Positions 1-7,545 of a stretch of 60,884 nt of DNA are shown here, one piece after another. The notes below the pieces were generated by a model. The model did not search any database and had not been told where the DNA came from. It was given only the letters and a program-made list of their open reading frames with translations. Within the stretch, counting starts at the first letter, position 1. Each line of letters opens with the position of its first letter. The position numbers and the translations under genes are program-made. The stretch is from positions 1-60,884 of the forward strand of contig JAEUHN010000003.1 of assembly GCA_016795365.1 (NCBI GenBank), read 5' to 3'. This stretch comes from Verrucomicrobiaceae bacterium. GTDB lineage: Bacteria > Verrucomicrobiota > Verrucomicrobiia > Verrucomicrobiales > Verrucomicrobiaceae.

Positions 1-758
1 AGTTCGCCACTGAGATAGACCCCAACGACTTCCGGCACGAGGAACGTCACCGGCTGGCCGAGCATCCCGGCTTCCGCCTCGATGCCGCCCACGCCCCAAC
101 CCACGACGCCGAGACCATTGATCATGGTCGTGTGCGAGTCGGTGCCCACGAGCGAGTCTGGATAAAACACGCCGTCCTTTTCAAGCACGCCCTTGGCGAG
201 ATACTCCAGGTTCACCTGATGCACGATGCCGATGCCCGGAGGCACGACCTTGAAGGTGTCGAATGCCTGCTCGCCCCACTTCAGGAACTGATAGCGCTCG
301 TTGTTGCGCTGGAACTCGAGATCGAGGTTGCGGCTCAGCGAGTCGCCCGTGCCCGCGTAGTCCACCTGCACCGAGTGGTCCACCACGAGATCGACCGGCA
401 CCAGCGGCTCGATCATCTTTGGGTTCTTGCCCATGCCATTCACGGCGGAACGCATCGCGGCCAAATCGACCAGCAGCGGCACACCCGTGAAGTCCTGCAA
501 AACGATGCGCGCGACGACGAACGGAATCTCATAATCGCCCGGAGCCTTCGCATTCCATTTGGCGAGGTTCTTCACATCCTGCTCGGTCACCTTCTTGCCG
601 TCGCAGTTACGCGCGAGCGCTTCCAGCACGATGCGGATCGACACCGGCAGCTTGTCCAGGTTCGGCGCGATGCCAGCTTCTTTCAGAGACGGGAGACTGG
701 TCAGCTTGCCTTCTTTGCCGGAGCCAGTGACGAACGTGCGGGTGGTGTCGAGTGCCAT
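1..758 (-). CDS. acnA: Aconitate hydratase, N-terminal part (runs off the window)
   Basis: Aconitase interconverts citrate and isocitrate through cis-aconitate in the TCA cycle, using a 4Fe-4S cluster in the cytoplasm. Only the first 252 residues are present; the frame is still open at base 1, so the C-terminal part with the Fe-S cysteines lies outside. The visible part matches the AcnA/IRP type in order and spacing: [21 protein letters not shown] near residues 80-100, [12 protein letters not shown] near 122-133, [18 protein letters not shown] near 158-175, and the substrate-binding stretch [21 protein letters not shown] near 208-228. The ATG at 758 fits the family start. No Shine-Dalgarno precedes it on the coding strand; the leader is instead CTCCTCCTTATTTT. 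Confidence 0.96.
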   Translation of the reverse strand, partial: MALDTTRTFVTGSGKEGKLTSLPSLKEAGIAPNLDKLPVSIRIVLEALARNCDGKKVTEQDVKNLAKWNAKAPGDYEIPFVVARIVLQDFTGVPLLVDLAAMRSAVNGMGKNPKMIEPLVPVDLVVDHSVQVDYAGTGDSLSRNLDLEFQRNNERYQFLKWGEQAFDTFKVVPPGIGIVHQVNLEYLAKGVLEKDGVFYPDSLVGTDSHTTMINGLGVVGWGVGGIEAEAGMLGQPVTFLVPEVVGVYLSGE

Positions 759-911
759 AAAATAAGGAGGAGAACGGTAGCGGGCGGCGAAGCTAGCGCT
801 GTGCCAAAGGTGATCAATCCGTTTTGCTTGTGCTTTGTGCGCCGGGCGTGACCACCGAGGCTGCCCCAGGAGGCAGTGAAACGAGTGCGCGAGAGACCCT
901 GTCTTTGGCCG

Positions 912-2819
912 TCAGGCTTGCGTCGCCGCCTTTAGCTCTTCCAGCTCAGCCCAGCGCATGAACTTGCCTTCGAGTTCGGAGCGTTTGGCTTCCAGCTTCG
1001 CAAGGTAATCCTGGGTGCCCGCTCCGAGCTTTGCATACAGCTCGGGATTGTTCAGCTCGGCTTCCATCTCCGTGATCTCGGTTTCGAGTTTGGCGATGAT
1101 GGCTTCGAGTTCGCCATGCTCGCGCAGTTCTTTGTTCGTGATCTTGCGCGGCTTCTCGGCGGGAGCAGCGGGTTTGTCCTTGGCCTGTTTGATCACGGGA
1201 GCATTGACCAGGGCGAGTTCCGCAGCGGCCTGGGCGGCGCGTTTTTCCTGGTAGTAGCTGTAGTTGCCCGCGCATTCGTGGATGCGTCCGGCGCCTTCGA
1301 AGGCGATCACGCGATCGCACACGCGATCCAGGAAGTAGCGGTCATGGCTGACGACGAGCACGCAGCCCTTGAAGGCCAGCACGGCCTCTTCCAGCACGCG
1401 CATGGTCTGAAGATCGAGGTCATTGGTCGGCTCGTCGAGGATGAGGAAATTGCCACCACGGCGGAGGATCTTCGCCAGCAGCACGCGGCTCTGCTCGCCA
1501 CCGCTGAGTTCCTTCACGCGCATGGTGACGCGCTCATCGGTGAATAAGAAGCGCCGCAGGTAGGTGCGGACGTGCAGCTTCTCATCGCCGAACTGCACGT
1601 GGTCCGATGCACCGGCGACTTCCTCCATCACGCTCTTCTCGGGATCGAGGAGCAGGCGCTGCTGATCGACGTAGTTGAAGACCGTGCGCTTGCCGATCGT
1701 CACCTTGCCATCGTCGGGTTCACGCAGGCCCATGAGGATGCGAAGCAGCGTGGTCTTGCCCAAGCCGTTGCGACCGATGATACCGGTGCAAGTGCCAGCC
1801 TCGAAGGAGAGATCGAGATGGCTGAACAACCAGCGGTCGTCGATGCGTGCTGCGACGTCTGTTGCGTCCACCACGGTGTTCGCCAGCGGAGGTGCAGGCG
1901 GGATGATGAGGTCCATGACGAGGTCCTCCTCGGGCGCATCGATGGCGGCCACGCGATCATACTCATCCAGTCGTGTGCGCGCCTTGCTGCGCTGGGCGCG
2001 AACACCAGCACGCACGAATTCCAGTTCCTTCCGCAGGAAGGCCTGGCGCCGTCTTTCGGTGCCCGCCTCGATGCTCTCGCGCAGGGCTTTGCTTTCCAGG
2101 TAGGCGGTGTAGTTGCCGTCGTGGCTGTAGATGCGGGCGTCGTCGATCTCGACGATGCGCGTGGCGATGCGATCCAGGAAGTAGCGGTCGTGAGTGACGA
2201 AGAGCAGCGCCCCCTTGAACTCATCTCGCAGGTAGTGCTCCAGCCAGACGATGGACTCGGCGTCCAGGTGGTTGGTCGGTTCATCAAGCAGAAGCAAGTC
2301 GGGCTGCGAAACCAGCGCACGCGCCAGGGCCACGCGGCGCTTTTCTCCGCCGGACAGACCACCCACGAGCCGATCCGCTGCGGGCACACCGAGTTCATTC
2401 ATCGCGGTGGCGATCACATTCTCGATGTTCCAGCCATCGCGCAGATTGATCTCGTGCAGCAGGTCATGCTCCTGATCGCCCTTCACATCACCGGACTCGT
2501 AGCGGGTGATGAGGTCGAGCACGTTGCTCGCACCCGCCCGCACGTTGTCGATCACGGAGGCGTTCTCATCGAGCTGGAACTCCTGCGCCAGGTAGCCCAC
2601 GACGATGTTGTTGCGCCGGGCAATGGTCCCGCTGTCAGGCTTTTCGGTGCCGGAGAGGATGCGCATGAGGCTCGTCTTGCCCGAGCCATTGCGCCCGACC
2701 AGGCCGAGCTTCTCACCTTCATGCACCGCCATCGTGGCGTCGTTGAAAACCTGCTGCAGGCCAAACTGAAGGCGCAGGTCTTTGGCGGAAATGATGGCGG
2801 GCGTGCTGCTGTTGGACAT
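912..2819 (-). CDS. uup: ABC-F family ATPase, Uup type
   Basis: ABC-F proteins are soluble twin-ATPase proteins that act on ribosomes or on DNA/ribosome quality control, not transport. Two ABC cassettes are complete. The first has Walker A GRNGSGKT at residues 42-49, signature LSGGEKRR, and Walker B LLLLDEPTNHLD. The second has GRNGLGKTT, LSGGEQSR and FLILDEPTNDLD. A charged coiled-coil C-terminus (about the last 80 residues, ITNKELREHGELEAIIAKLE region) is the Uup-type domain. I chose the ATG at 2819 (635 aa): it has an AGGGAG Shine-Dalgarno seven bases upstream and removes a 13-residue extension without homology. It lies 39 bp downstream of the DUF2851 gene on the same strand. Family assignment is firm; the exact cellular role is inferred. 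Confidence 0.93.
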   Translation of the reverse strand: MSNSSTPAIISAKDLRLQFGLQQVFNDATMAVHEGEKLGLVGRNGSGKTSLMRILSGTEKPDSGTIARRNNIVVGYLAQEFQLDENASVIDNVRAGASNVLDLITRYESGDVKGDQEHDLLHEINLRDGWNIENVIATAMNELGVPAADRLVGGLSGGEKRRVALARALVSQPDLLLLDEPTNHLDAESIVWLEHYLRDEFKGALLFVTHDRYFLDRIATRIVEIDDARIYSHDGNYTAYLESKALRESIEAGTERRRQAFLRKELEFVRAGVRAQRSKARTRLDEYDRVAAIDAPEEDLVMDLIIPPAPPLANTVVDATDVAARIDDRWLFSHLDLSFEAGTCTGIIGRNGLGKTTLLRILMGLREPDDGKVTIGKRTVFNYVDQQRLLLDPEKSVMEEVAGASDHVQFGDEKLHVRTYLRRFLFTDERVTMRVKELSGGEQSRVLLAKILRRGGNFLILDEPTNDLDLQTMRVLEEAVLAFKGCVLVVSHDRYFLDRVCDRVIAFEGAGRIHECAGNYSYYQEKRAAQAAAELALVNAPVIKQAKDKPAAPAEKPRKITNKELREHGELEAIIAKLETEITEMEAELNNPELYAKLGAGTQDYLAKLEAKRSELEGKFMRWAELEELKAATQA

Positions 2820-2826
2820 GGGGGCG

Positions 2827-2832
2827 CTCCCT
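2827..2832 (-). promoter_or_regulatory. Shine-Dalgarno site of uup
   Basis: AGGGAG on the minus strand, seven bases before the ATG at 2819. It decides the start of uup in favour of 2819 over the in-frame ATG at 2858. It is one of the few clear Shine-Dalgarno sites in this window. Confidence 0.6.
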
Positions 2833-2858
2833 GTAGGCGCGCTTGTCGTCCATGGCAA

Positions 2859-4271
2859 TCACTGCCACTGGGCCAGCCGCTCGGGGAAAGGGCAGTCGTC
2901 ACACGCCGAATGGTCTTCCAGGCAGAAGTCTTCATACACCTGCAAGAGCCCCTGGTGATGATGGAGCTTCTTCTGGAAAGCCGCAGCCAGCGGCGAGTCG
3001 CCAAAGAGACGGAGCACGGCGCGGCGAACCTTTTGATTGTCCAGAAGGGCGGGCAATTCCAGATACTCGCTCCACAAGGCCGGGCGCTCGGGCATCAGCA
3101 GGGGATACACCACATTGGCCATCATCTCCTGGACACGAGTCTCGCCGATCAAGGCGATCGGGCGCTTCGCCGCATCGGAGTGCAGGGTGTAGTGCAGGCT
3201 CCAATAGTCATGAAGCAGGCTGGTCAGGGATGTGGTCCACGAATCGCGGTTCCAAGCCGCCGCCTGCTTCAGAGGCGAAGACACACGGGACCATGCGGCG
3301 AGCATCGCAGCCAGGGCACCGAGGCGACGCTGGGGATGATTGCCTGGACGGAGTGACTTGAGGTTCCACTTCATCTCATAGCCGCGTTCCGTCCAGCGCG
3401 TGAACTCGGAGCGATGCTTCCACCAGCGTTCCCACAGTTGACGAAGATAAACGCGAGTCTCATCTCGTGCCTCGTCGTAAGGCGTGGCATCGAGAAAGCC
3501 CGCGACACCAAACAGCAAGGCCTCGCGCTGGACCGGCTCCATGCCCGCGAGGCGACGAACGGGCAGTCGCTGGGCCAGCAGCAGGAACGGACGTTGATTG
3601 CTGCTGTAGCCGAGTGTCTGTGCCAACGTCTGGTAGATCGCCTGTTCACGACCGTGCGCGGCCACCACGCGATGCAGGCGCTGGGATTTGCGTTGCAGGC
3701 GATACTGCGCCGATGCCTCCAGCAGCGATTGCACAGCGGCTTCGCTCATCTGGCGCAAAGGCGTGGAGCACCGCCCCAGTCGTGCGGGCGCAGGCATTCG
3801 ATGGCGCGCCAGGCCATCCACCAGCAGCGCGGGGTCCAGCTTCACCTGAGGCACCTCGCGATGCTCCGAGGTGCGGGTGAAGAAACGATCACTGGAAGGC
3901 TGATCGACGAAGAGGTGCAGCACCACCTGATTGTAGGCTTCGTTCGCCCCGTGCTGATGACGTTCCCAGTCGCGCACATCGGGATCGAGTTCGATATCGC
4001 CGCTCACCGTCTCGCCATTGATGAGCACGGTGCAGTTGCGGAAGTCGGGACCAGCACCGGCATTCCATTCGCCGAAATCTCGAATCTGAATCCGCTCGCC
4101 ATTCGTGCCCTGAAACTCGCTGCCAAACTCGCCCGCAAACCACAGGCTCTGAAGGTGAAGCTCGGTCATCGGCTCCGCAAAACCGGCGAGCGGCGGAGAC
4201 TCATCGAGACCGCTGAACACATCGTCACGAAACCGGGCGTAGCGTTCGGCGAGTGGCAGCGTGGAATTCAT
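2859..4271 (-). CDS. DUF2851 family protein
   Basis: A 470-residue cytoplasmic protein of the uncharacterised DUF2851 family, found in Bacteroidota and Verrucomicrobiota. Recognisable blocks are LHLQSLWFAGEF near residue 37, GDIELDPDVRDWERHQH near 92, and a C-terminal EDHSACDDCPFPERLAQW with a CxxC. The family start is the ATG at 4271, which overlaps the stop of the upstream HAD gene by four bases (ATGA arrangement), pointing to translational coupling. No enzymatic role is established for the family, and I see no catalytic motif to assign one. The next gene downstream is uup, so the three genes HAD, DUF2851 and uup probably form one transcript. Confidence 0.9.
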   Translation of the reverse strand: MNSTLPLAERYARFRDDVFSGLDESPPLAGFAEPMTELHLQSLWFAGEFGSEFQGTNGERIQIRDFGEWNAGAGPDFRNCTVLINGETVSGDIELDPDVRDWERHQHGANEAYNQVVLHLFVDQPSSDRFFTRTSEHREVPQVKLDPALLVDGLARHRMPAPARLGRCSTPLRQMSEAAVQSLLEASAQYRLQRKSQRLHRVVAAHGREQAIYQTLAQTLGYSSNQRPFLLLAQRLPVRRLAGMEPVQREALLFGVAGFLDATPYDEARDETRVYLRQLWERWWKHRSEFTRWTERGYEMKWNLKSLRPGNHPQRRLGALAAMLAAWSRVSSPLKQAAAWNRDSWTTSLTSLLHDYWSLHYTLHSDAAKRPIALIGETRVQEMMANVVYPLLMPERPALWSEYLELPALLDNQKVRRAVLRLFGDSPLAAAFQKKLHHHQGLLQVYEDFCLEDHSACDDCPFPERLAQWQ

Positions 4272-4930
4272 TCCAGCATCGAAGCAAGTTCCGCCAGCGA
4301 TGTCGAGCCTAGCGAATCCAGCCGATGCCACGCGCCCGTGAAGTCGAGATGCTGAGTGGTCGGTCCAGGCACCACGACACATCGCATCCCGGCAGCGCGT
4401 GCGGCGTTCAAGCCATTGAGTGAATCCTCAAAGATCACCACCTCGTCGGCAGCGGCACCGAGCTTCTGTGCGGCATCGAGAAACAGGTCAGGATGCGGCT
4501 TGATCCGCTGCACATGGTCGCGGCAAGAGACATTGGCGAAGTGACCACGGAGATCGAGCTGATCGAGGTGCCTCGACACCCAGGACAAAGGACTGCTGCT
4601 CGCCACCGAGCAAGGCATCCCCAACGCCCGCGCCTCCGTCAGACGCTCACGCACACCCGGTAGTGCATCGAAACCCGTGAGCAACTCATGCACGCGTGCC
4701 GTGAGTTCCTGCTCCTGCTGCTTCCAGTCAAAGCTGCGACCGGTGAACTGCTCGAGTTCCTTCTTCGGATCGTAAGCGCTGCTAAAATCCGTGCCCACGC
4801 ACTGCGACCAGTCCTCAATCGTCAGCCGATGACCATGGCTCTCGAACAGCTCCCGCCACGACTGGTAGATCGCAGATTCAGTGTCGATGATCAAACCATC
4901 GAAGTCGAAGATGACGGCGCGGAGGGGCAT
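4268..4930 (-). CDS. HAD-superfamily hydrolase (phosphoglycolate/beta-phosphoglucomutase-like)
   Basis: A 220-residue haloacid dehalogenase phosphatase of the beta-phosphoglucomutase-like subfamily. Motif I is DFDGLIIDTE, with the nucleophile Asp9 and general acid Asp11. Motif II is SVASSSPLSW, motif III the Lys in RIKPHPDLF, and motif IV VIFEDSLNGL. The alpha-helical cap after motif I is of the C1 type. Typical substrates are sugar phosphates or phosphoglycolate; the sequence does not show which. The ATG at 4930 places motif I at its usual distance from the N-terminus; the extra 12 residues upstream have no family support. Its stop overlaps the DUF2851 start by four bases. Confidence 0.92.
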   Translation of the reverse strand: MPLRAVIFDFDGLIIDTESAIYQSWRELFESHGHRLTIEDWSQCVGTDFSSAYDPKKELEQFTGRSFDWKQQEQELTARVHELLTGFDALPGVRERLTEARALGMPCSVASSSPLSWVSRHLDQLDLRGHFANVSCRDHVQRIKPHPDLFLDAAQKLGAAADEVVIFEDSLNGLNAARAAGMRCVVVPGPTTQHLDFTGAWHRLDSLGSTSLAELASMLE

Positions 4931-4978
4931 GGCTGCGCATGGTAAATAGCCAGCGCGGGAGCACAACCGCCCTCTCCA

Positions 4979-6253
4979 TCAATAACCACGCTGCTGGCGC
5001 TGACGCTCGTAGTCGTCCAGCTGTTGCTGACGACGACGGTAGTATTCATCGTCCTCCGCCGCGCGCCTTGCGGCATCCTGGCGGCGCATGGCTTCTTCCT
5101 GCTGGCGCTCGCGCTCATCCTCCGCTTCCTCGTTGCGACGATTCTGGCGATTGATCTGCTGGGCCAGTTCATCTTCACCGTAGGCCGGGGCAGCCGAGGA
5201 CCCGTAGTCACCGCCGCCGAAGGAACTGAAGAACTTGTAGAGCCCATACGCGATCACTGCTCCTGCGATGACATTGGTCACCGTGCTGGCCGTGCTGCTG
5301 GCCTTGGTCTCCGCAGCCTTGCGTTCACCATGGGCCTCGACGGCTGCGATGGTGTCCTCGAACTCCTTATTCTCACGAGCCCGTCGCTCACCGATGGCTG
5401 CCATGCGCTGGCGGTCGGCTTCCTTGCGCTGCTCAATCTGGGCGCACATCTCGCGGTCCACTTTGGCAGCCGCATGGAGTTTTTCCCAGGCCACCTTGGG
5501 GAGTGCGGAATAGGGAACTGTCGTGACTCCCGAGTCTGACTGCAGTTTCACCTCATCAAGCGATATGGTGAGGATCTTCACGCCTTTGAGAACTTTATCC
5601 TGCACCAGCAGCGTGGGGACAAAGGTGTCCATCAGTTGCTTGAACTCCGCATTGGTATTCAGCTTGGGATTGAGTTCGGCGAAGTGCTTCAGGGTGCGCT
5701 GTGTGAACCCTTCGACGCGAGCAGAAAAGACTCCGTTGTCATGAATGAAACCCAGAAGACCATTGTGCAATCCGCCTGGGCGCACATGACGGTAGGTGAT
5801 GCCATTCTCCGTGATCGAGGGGATTGAATTGCCCTGGACGGCAGAAGACGTGGCTGAGACCGTTGAGTCCCGTGGTTCGGACTGAGCACTCTTCAGGCGG
5901 GCAATGCGGTTTTTCAGAAGGGCTGCTGCATTGACATTGTTCTTCGCCAGCTCCTCGAGCACAGGCAGCTGCGCAGGAGAACCATAGTTATAGCTTGCCT
6001 TGGCCAGGATTTGGTTCGTCAGGCCGGAGGCTGTCTTGCCGTTGGTGAGCAGCACTTGATAGGTGGCTCCGAACGAGCGGAAGCTCACATATTCGAAAGC
6101 TGTGGCATACTCTCTAGGACGGGAGCCGTCATAGACGATCACGATCCCCTGGGCGTCTGCGGCCTTGGCCAGAGTCGGCAGGGCTAGGGTGATGGTCGTT
6201 AGTATCGCAAGCAGGAGAGACAAAGGGCGACGTAGGGACTCACTTGGGGACAT
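4979..6253 (-). CDS. Secreted or membrane-anchored hypothetical protein with Arg/Gln-rich tail
   Basis: I do not recognise this 424-residue protein. It starts with a clear signal peptide (SLRRPLSLLLAILTTITLAL, cleavage likely after AKA near residue 31). The exported middle part contains a section (about 110-250) with predicted beta structure and a repeated theme of testing a value (LTISLDEVKLQS, VTTVPYSALPKVAWEKL) that recalls the SHD1-like domains common in this phylum. Residues about 265-330 are highly charged and coiled-coil like, followed by a short hydrophobic segment (TNVIAGAVIAYGLYKFF) and a C-terminus dominated by Arg, Gln and Glu. The ATG at 6253 is chosen for the signal peptide; upstream in-frame residues are unlike a leader. 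Confidence 0.75.
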   Translation of the reverse strand: MSPSESLRRPLSLLLAILTTITLALPTLAKAADAQGIVIVYDGSRPREYATAFEYVSFRSFGATYQVLLTNGKTASGLTNQILAKASYNYGSPAQLPVLEELAKNNVNAAALLKNRIARLKSAQSEPRDSTVSATSSAVQGNSIPSITENGITYRHVRPGGLHNGLLGFIHDNGVFSARVEGFTQRTLKHFAELNPKLNTNAEFKQLMDTFVPTLLVQDKVLKGVKILTISLDEVKLQSDSGVTTVPYSALPKVAWEKLHAAAKVDREMCAQIEQRKEADRQRMAAIGERRARENKEFEDTIAAVEAHGERKAAETKASSTASTVTNVIAGAVIAYGLYKFFSSFGGGDYGSSAAPAYGEDELAQQINRQNRRNEEAEDERERQQEEAMRRQDAARRAAEDDEYYRRRQQQLDDYERQRQQRGY

Positions 6254-6353
6254 GACGGGAGAGTGTGTTTGGTGAAAAGGCACAAACACAAATTCGCAGT
6301 CCCTGAGCCAGGGTTGCAAAGAAAACGAAGATTTTTGCCCGCCCGCTGACTGG

Positions 6354-7469
6354 CTAAACATTGAACCGCCATTCTACGACGTCGCCGTCGCGCATGACGT
6401 ATTCTTTGCCTTCGATGCGGAGTTTGCCGGCTTCGCGGCACTTGGCTTCGGAGCCGAGGGCAACGAGGTCGTCGTAGTGAACGATCTGCGCCGCGATGAA
6501 CCCGCGTTCGAAGTCGCCGTGAATGACACCTGCTGCTTGCGGTGCCTTCATGCCTTTGGTGATGGTCCAGGCGCGCGTTTCTTTCTCGCCCGTCGTGAGA
6601 TAGGTCTGAAGGCCGAGCACGTCGAACGCGCCCTTGATCAAGCGCGACACGCCGCTGTCGTTGACGCCGAGGTCAGCAAGGTAAGCGGCGGCGTCTTCTT
6701 CGGGAAGATCGACGAGTTCGTTCTCAATCGCGGCGCTGATGACCACCGCGCGAGCGTCGTGGTTGGCGGCGACGTGCTGGCGCACCTTGCTCACAAAGGG
6801 ATGCGCATCGGGCGTGTTGGCAGCCTGAGCCAGTTCGGCTTCGGACACATTGCAGGCGTAGATGACGGGTTTCGAGCTGAGCAGGAAGAAGGACTTGAGC
6901 AGCTTCTTCTCGTCGTCGGTGAGTTCACAGGTGATCGCAGGCTTGCCAGCGTCGAGGTGGGGGATGAGCTTGTCGCACAGCGCCAGTTCGGCCTGGGCTT
7001 CCTTGATGCCGCGCTTGGCATCCTTTTCCACTCGGCTCTTGCGCTTGGTCACACCTTCGAGGTCCGCGATGATCAGTTCCGTGTTGATGACTTCGATGTC
7101 GCGAATCGGATCAATGCTGCCGTCCACGTGATGGATGTCGGCGTTTTCGAAGCAACGCACGACGTGAACGATGGCGTCCACTTCACGGATGTTGCTGAGG
7201 AACTTGTTGCCCAGGCCTTCGCCCTTGCTCGCACCCTTCACCAGGCCGGCGATGTCCACGAACTCAATCGCCGCAGGCACCAGCTTCGCCGCGCCGCTGA
7301 TCTTGGCCAGCACTGCCAGACGCTCATCAGGCACGGTCACCATGCCGATGTTCGGATCAATGGTGCAGAATGGATAGTTGGCGGCTTCCGCCTTCCGCGT
7401 GCGGGTGACCGCATTGAAGAGGGTGGATTTGCCGACGTTGGGGAGACCGACGATGCCTGCGCGTAACAT
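6354..7469 (-). CDS. ychF: Ribosome-binding ATPase YchF (OLA1 family)
   Basis: YchF is a universally conserved Obg-family protein that hydrolyses ATP rather than GTP and binds ribosomes, linked to stress responses. The 371 residues fit the family length. The P-loop GLPNVGKST is at residues 8-16, followed by the family hallmark NYPFCTIDPNIGMV near 33-46 and the G3 motif DIAGLVKGASKGEGLGN near 73-89. The C-terminal TGS-like domain is present, ending in VMRDGDVVEWRFNV. The ATG at 7469 gives the standard MxRAGIVGLPN start. The leader is pyrimidine-rich (GCCTCCGCGCCCT) with no Shine-Dalgarno. Confidence 0.97.
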   Translation of the reverse strand: MLRAGIVGLPNVGKSTLFNAVTRTRKAEAANYPFCTIDPNIGMVTVPDERLAVLAKISGAAKLVPAAIEFVDIAGLVKGASKGEGLGNKFLSNIREVDAIVHVVRCFENADIHHVDGSIDPIRDIEVINTELIIADLEGVTKRKSRVEKDAKRGIKEAQAELALCDKLIPHLDAGKPAITCELTDDEKKLLKSFFLLSSKPVIYACNVSEAELAQAANTPDAHPFVSKVRQHVAANHDARAVVISAAIENELVDLPEEDAAAYLADLGVNDSGVSRLIKGAFDVLGLQTYLTTGEKETRAWTITKGMKAPQAAGVIHGDFERGFIAAQIVHYDDLVALGSEAKCREAGKLRIEGKEYVMRDGDVVEWRFNV

Positions 7470-7545
7470 AAGGGCGCGGAGGCTAGCGAGATGAGCCCCC
7501 CGCGCATCCAGAAAGATCACCGCACGGCAAACGCCTGCCGCGGCG

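Noticed and set aside
1572..3356. A 594-residue open frame antisense to uup and the DUF2851 gene
   Set aside because: Its composition is that of the reverse of GC-rich coding sequence, it spans two real genes on the other strand, and it has no recognisable domain.
5024..5539. A hydrophobic antisense frame across the 4979-6253 gene suggesting a membrane protein
   Set aside because: It is the reverse of an Arg/Gln/Glu-rich coding region, which reads as Leu/Ala/Val on the other strand. The forward gene has a signal peptide.
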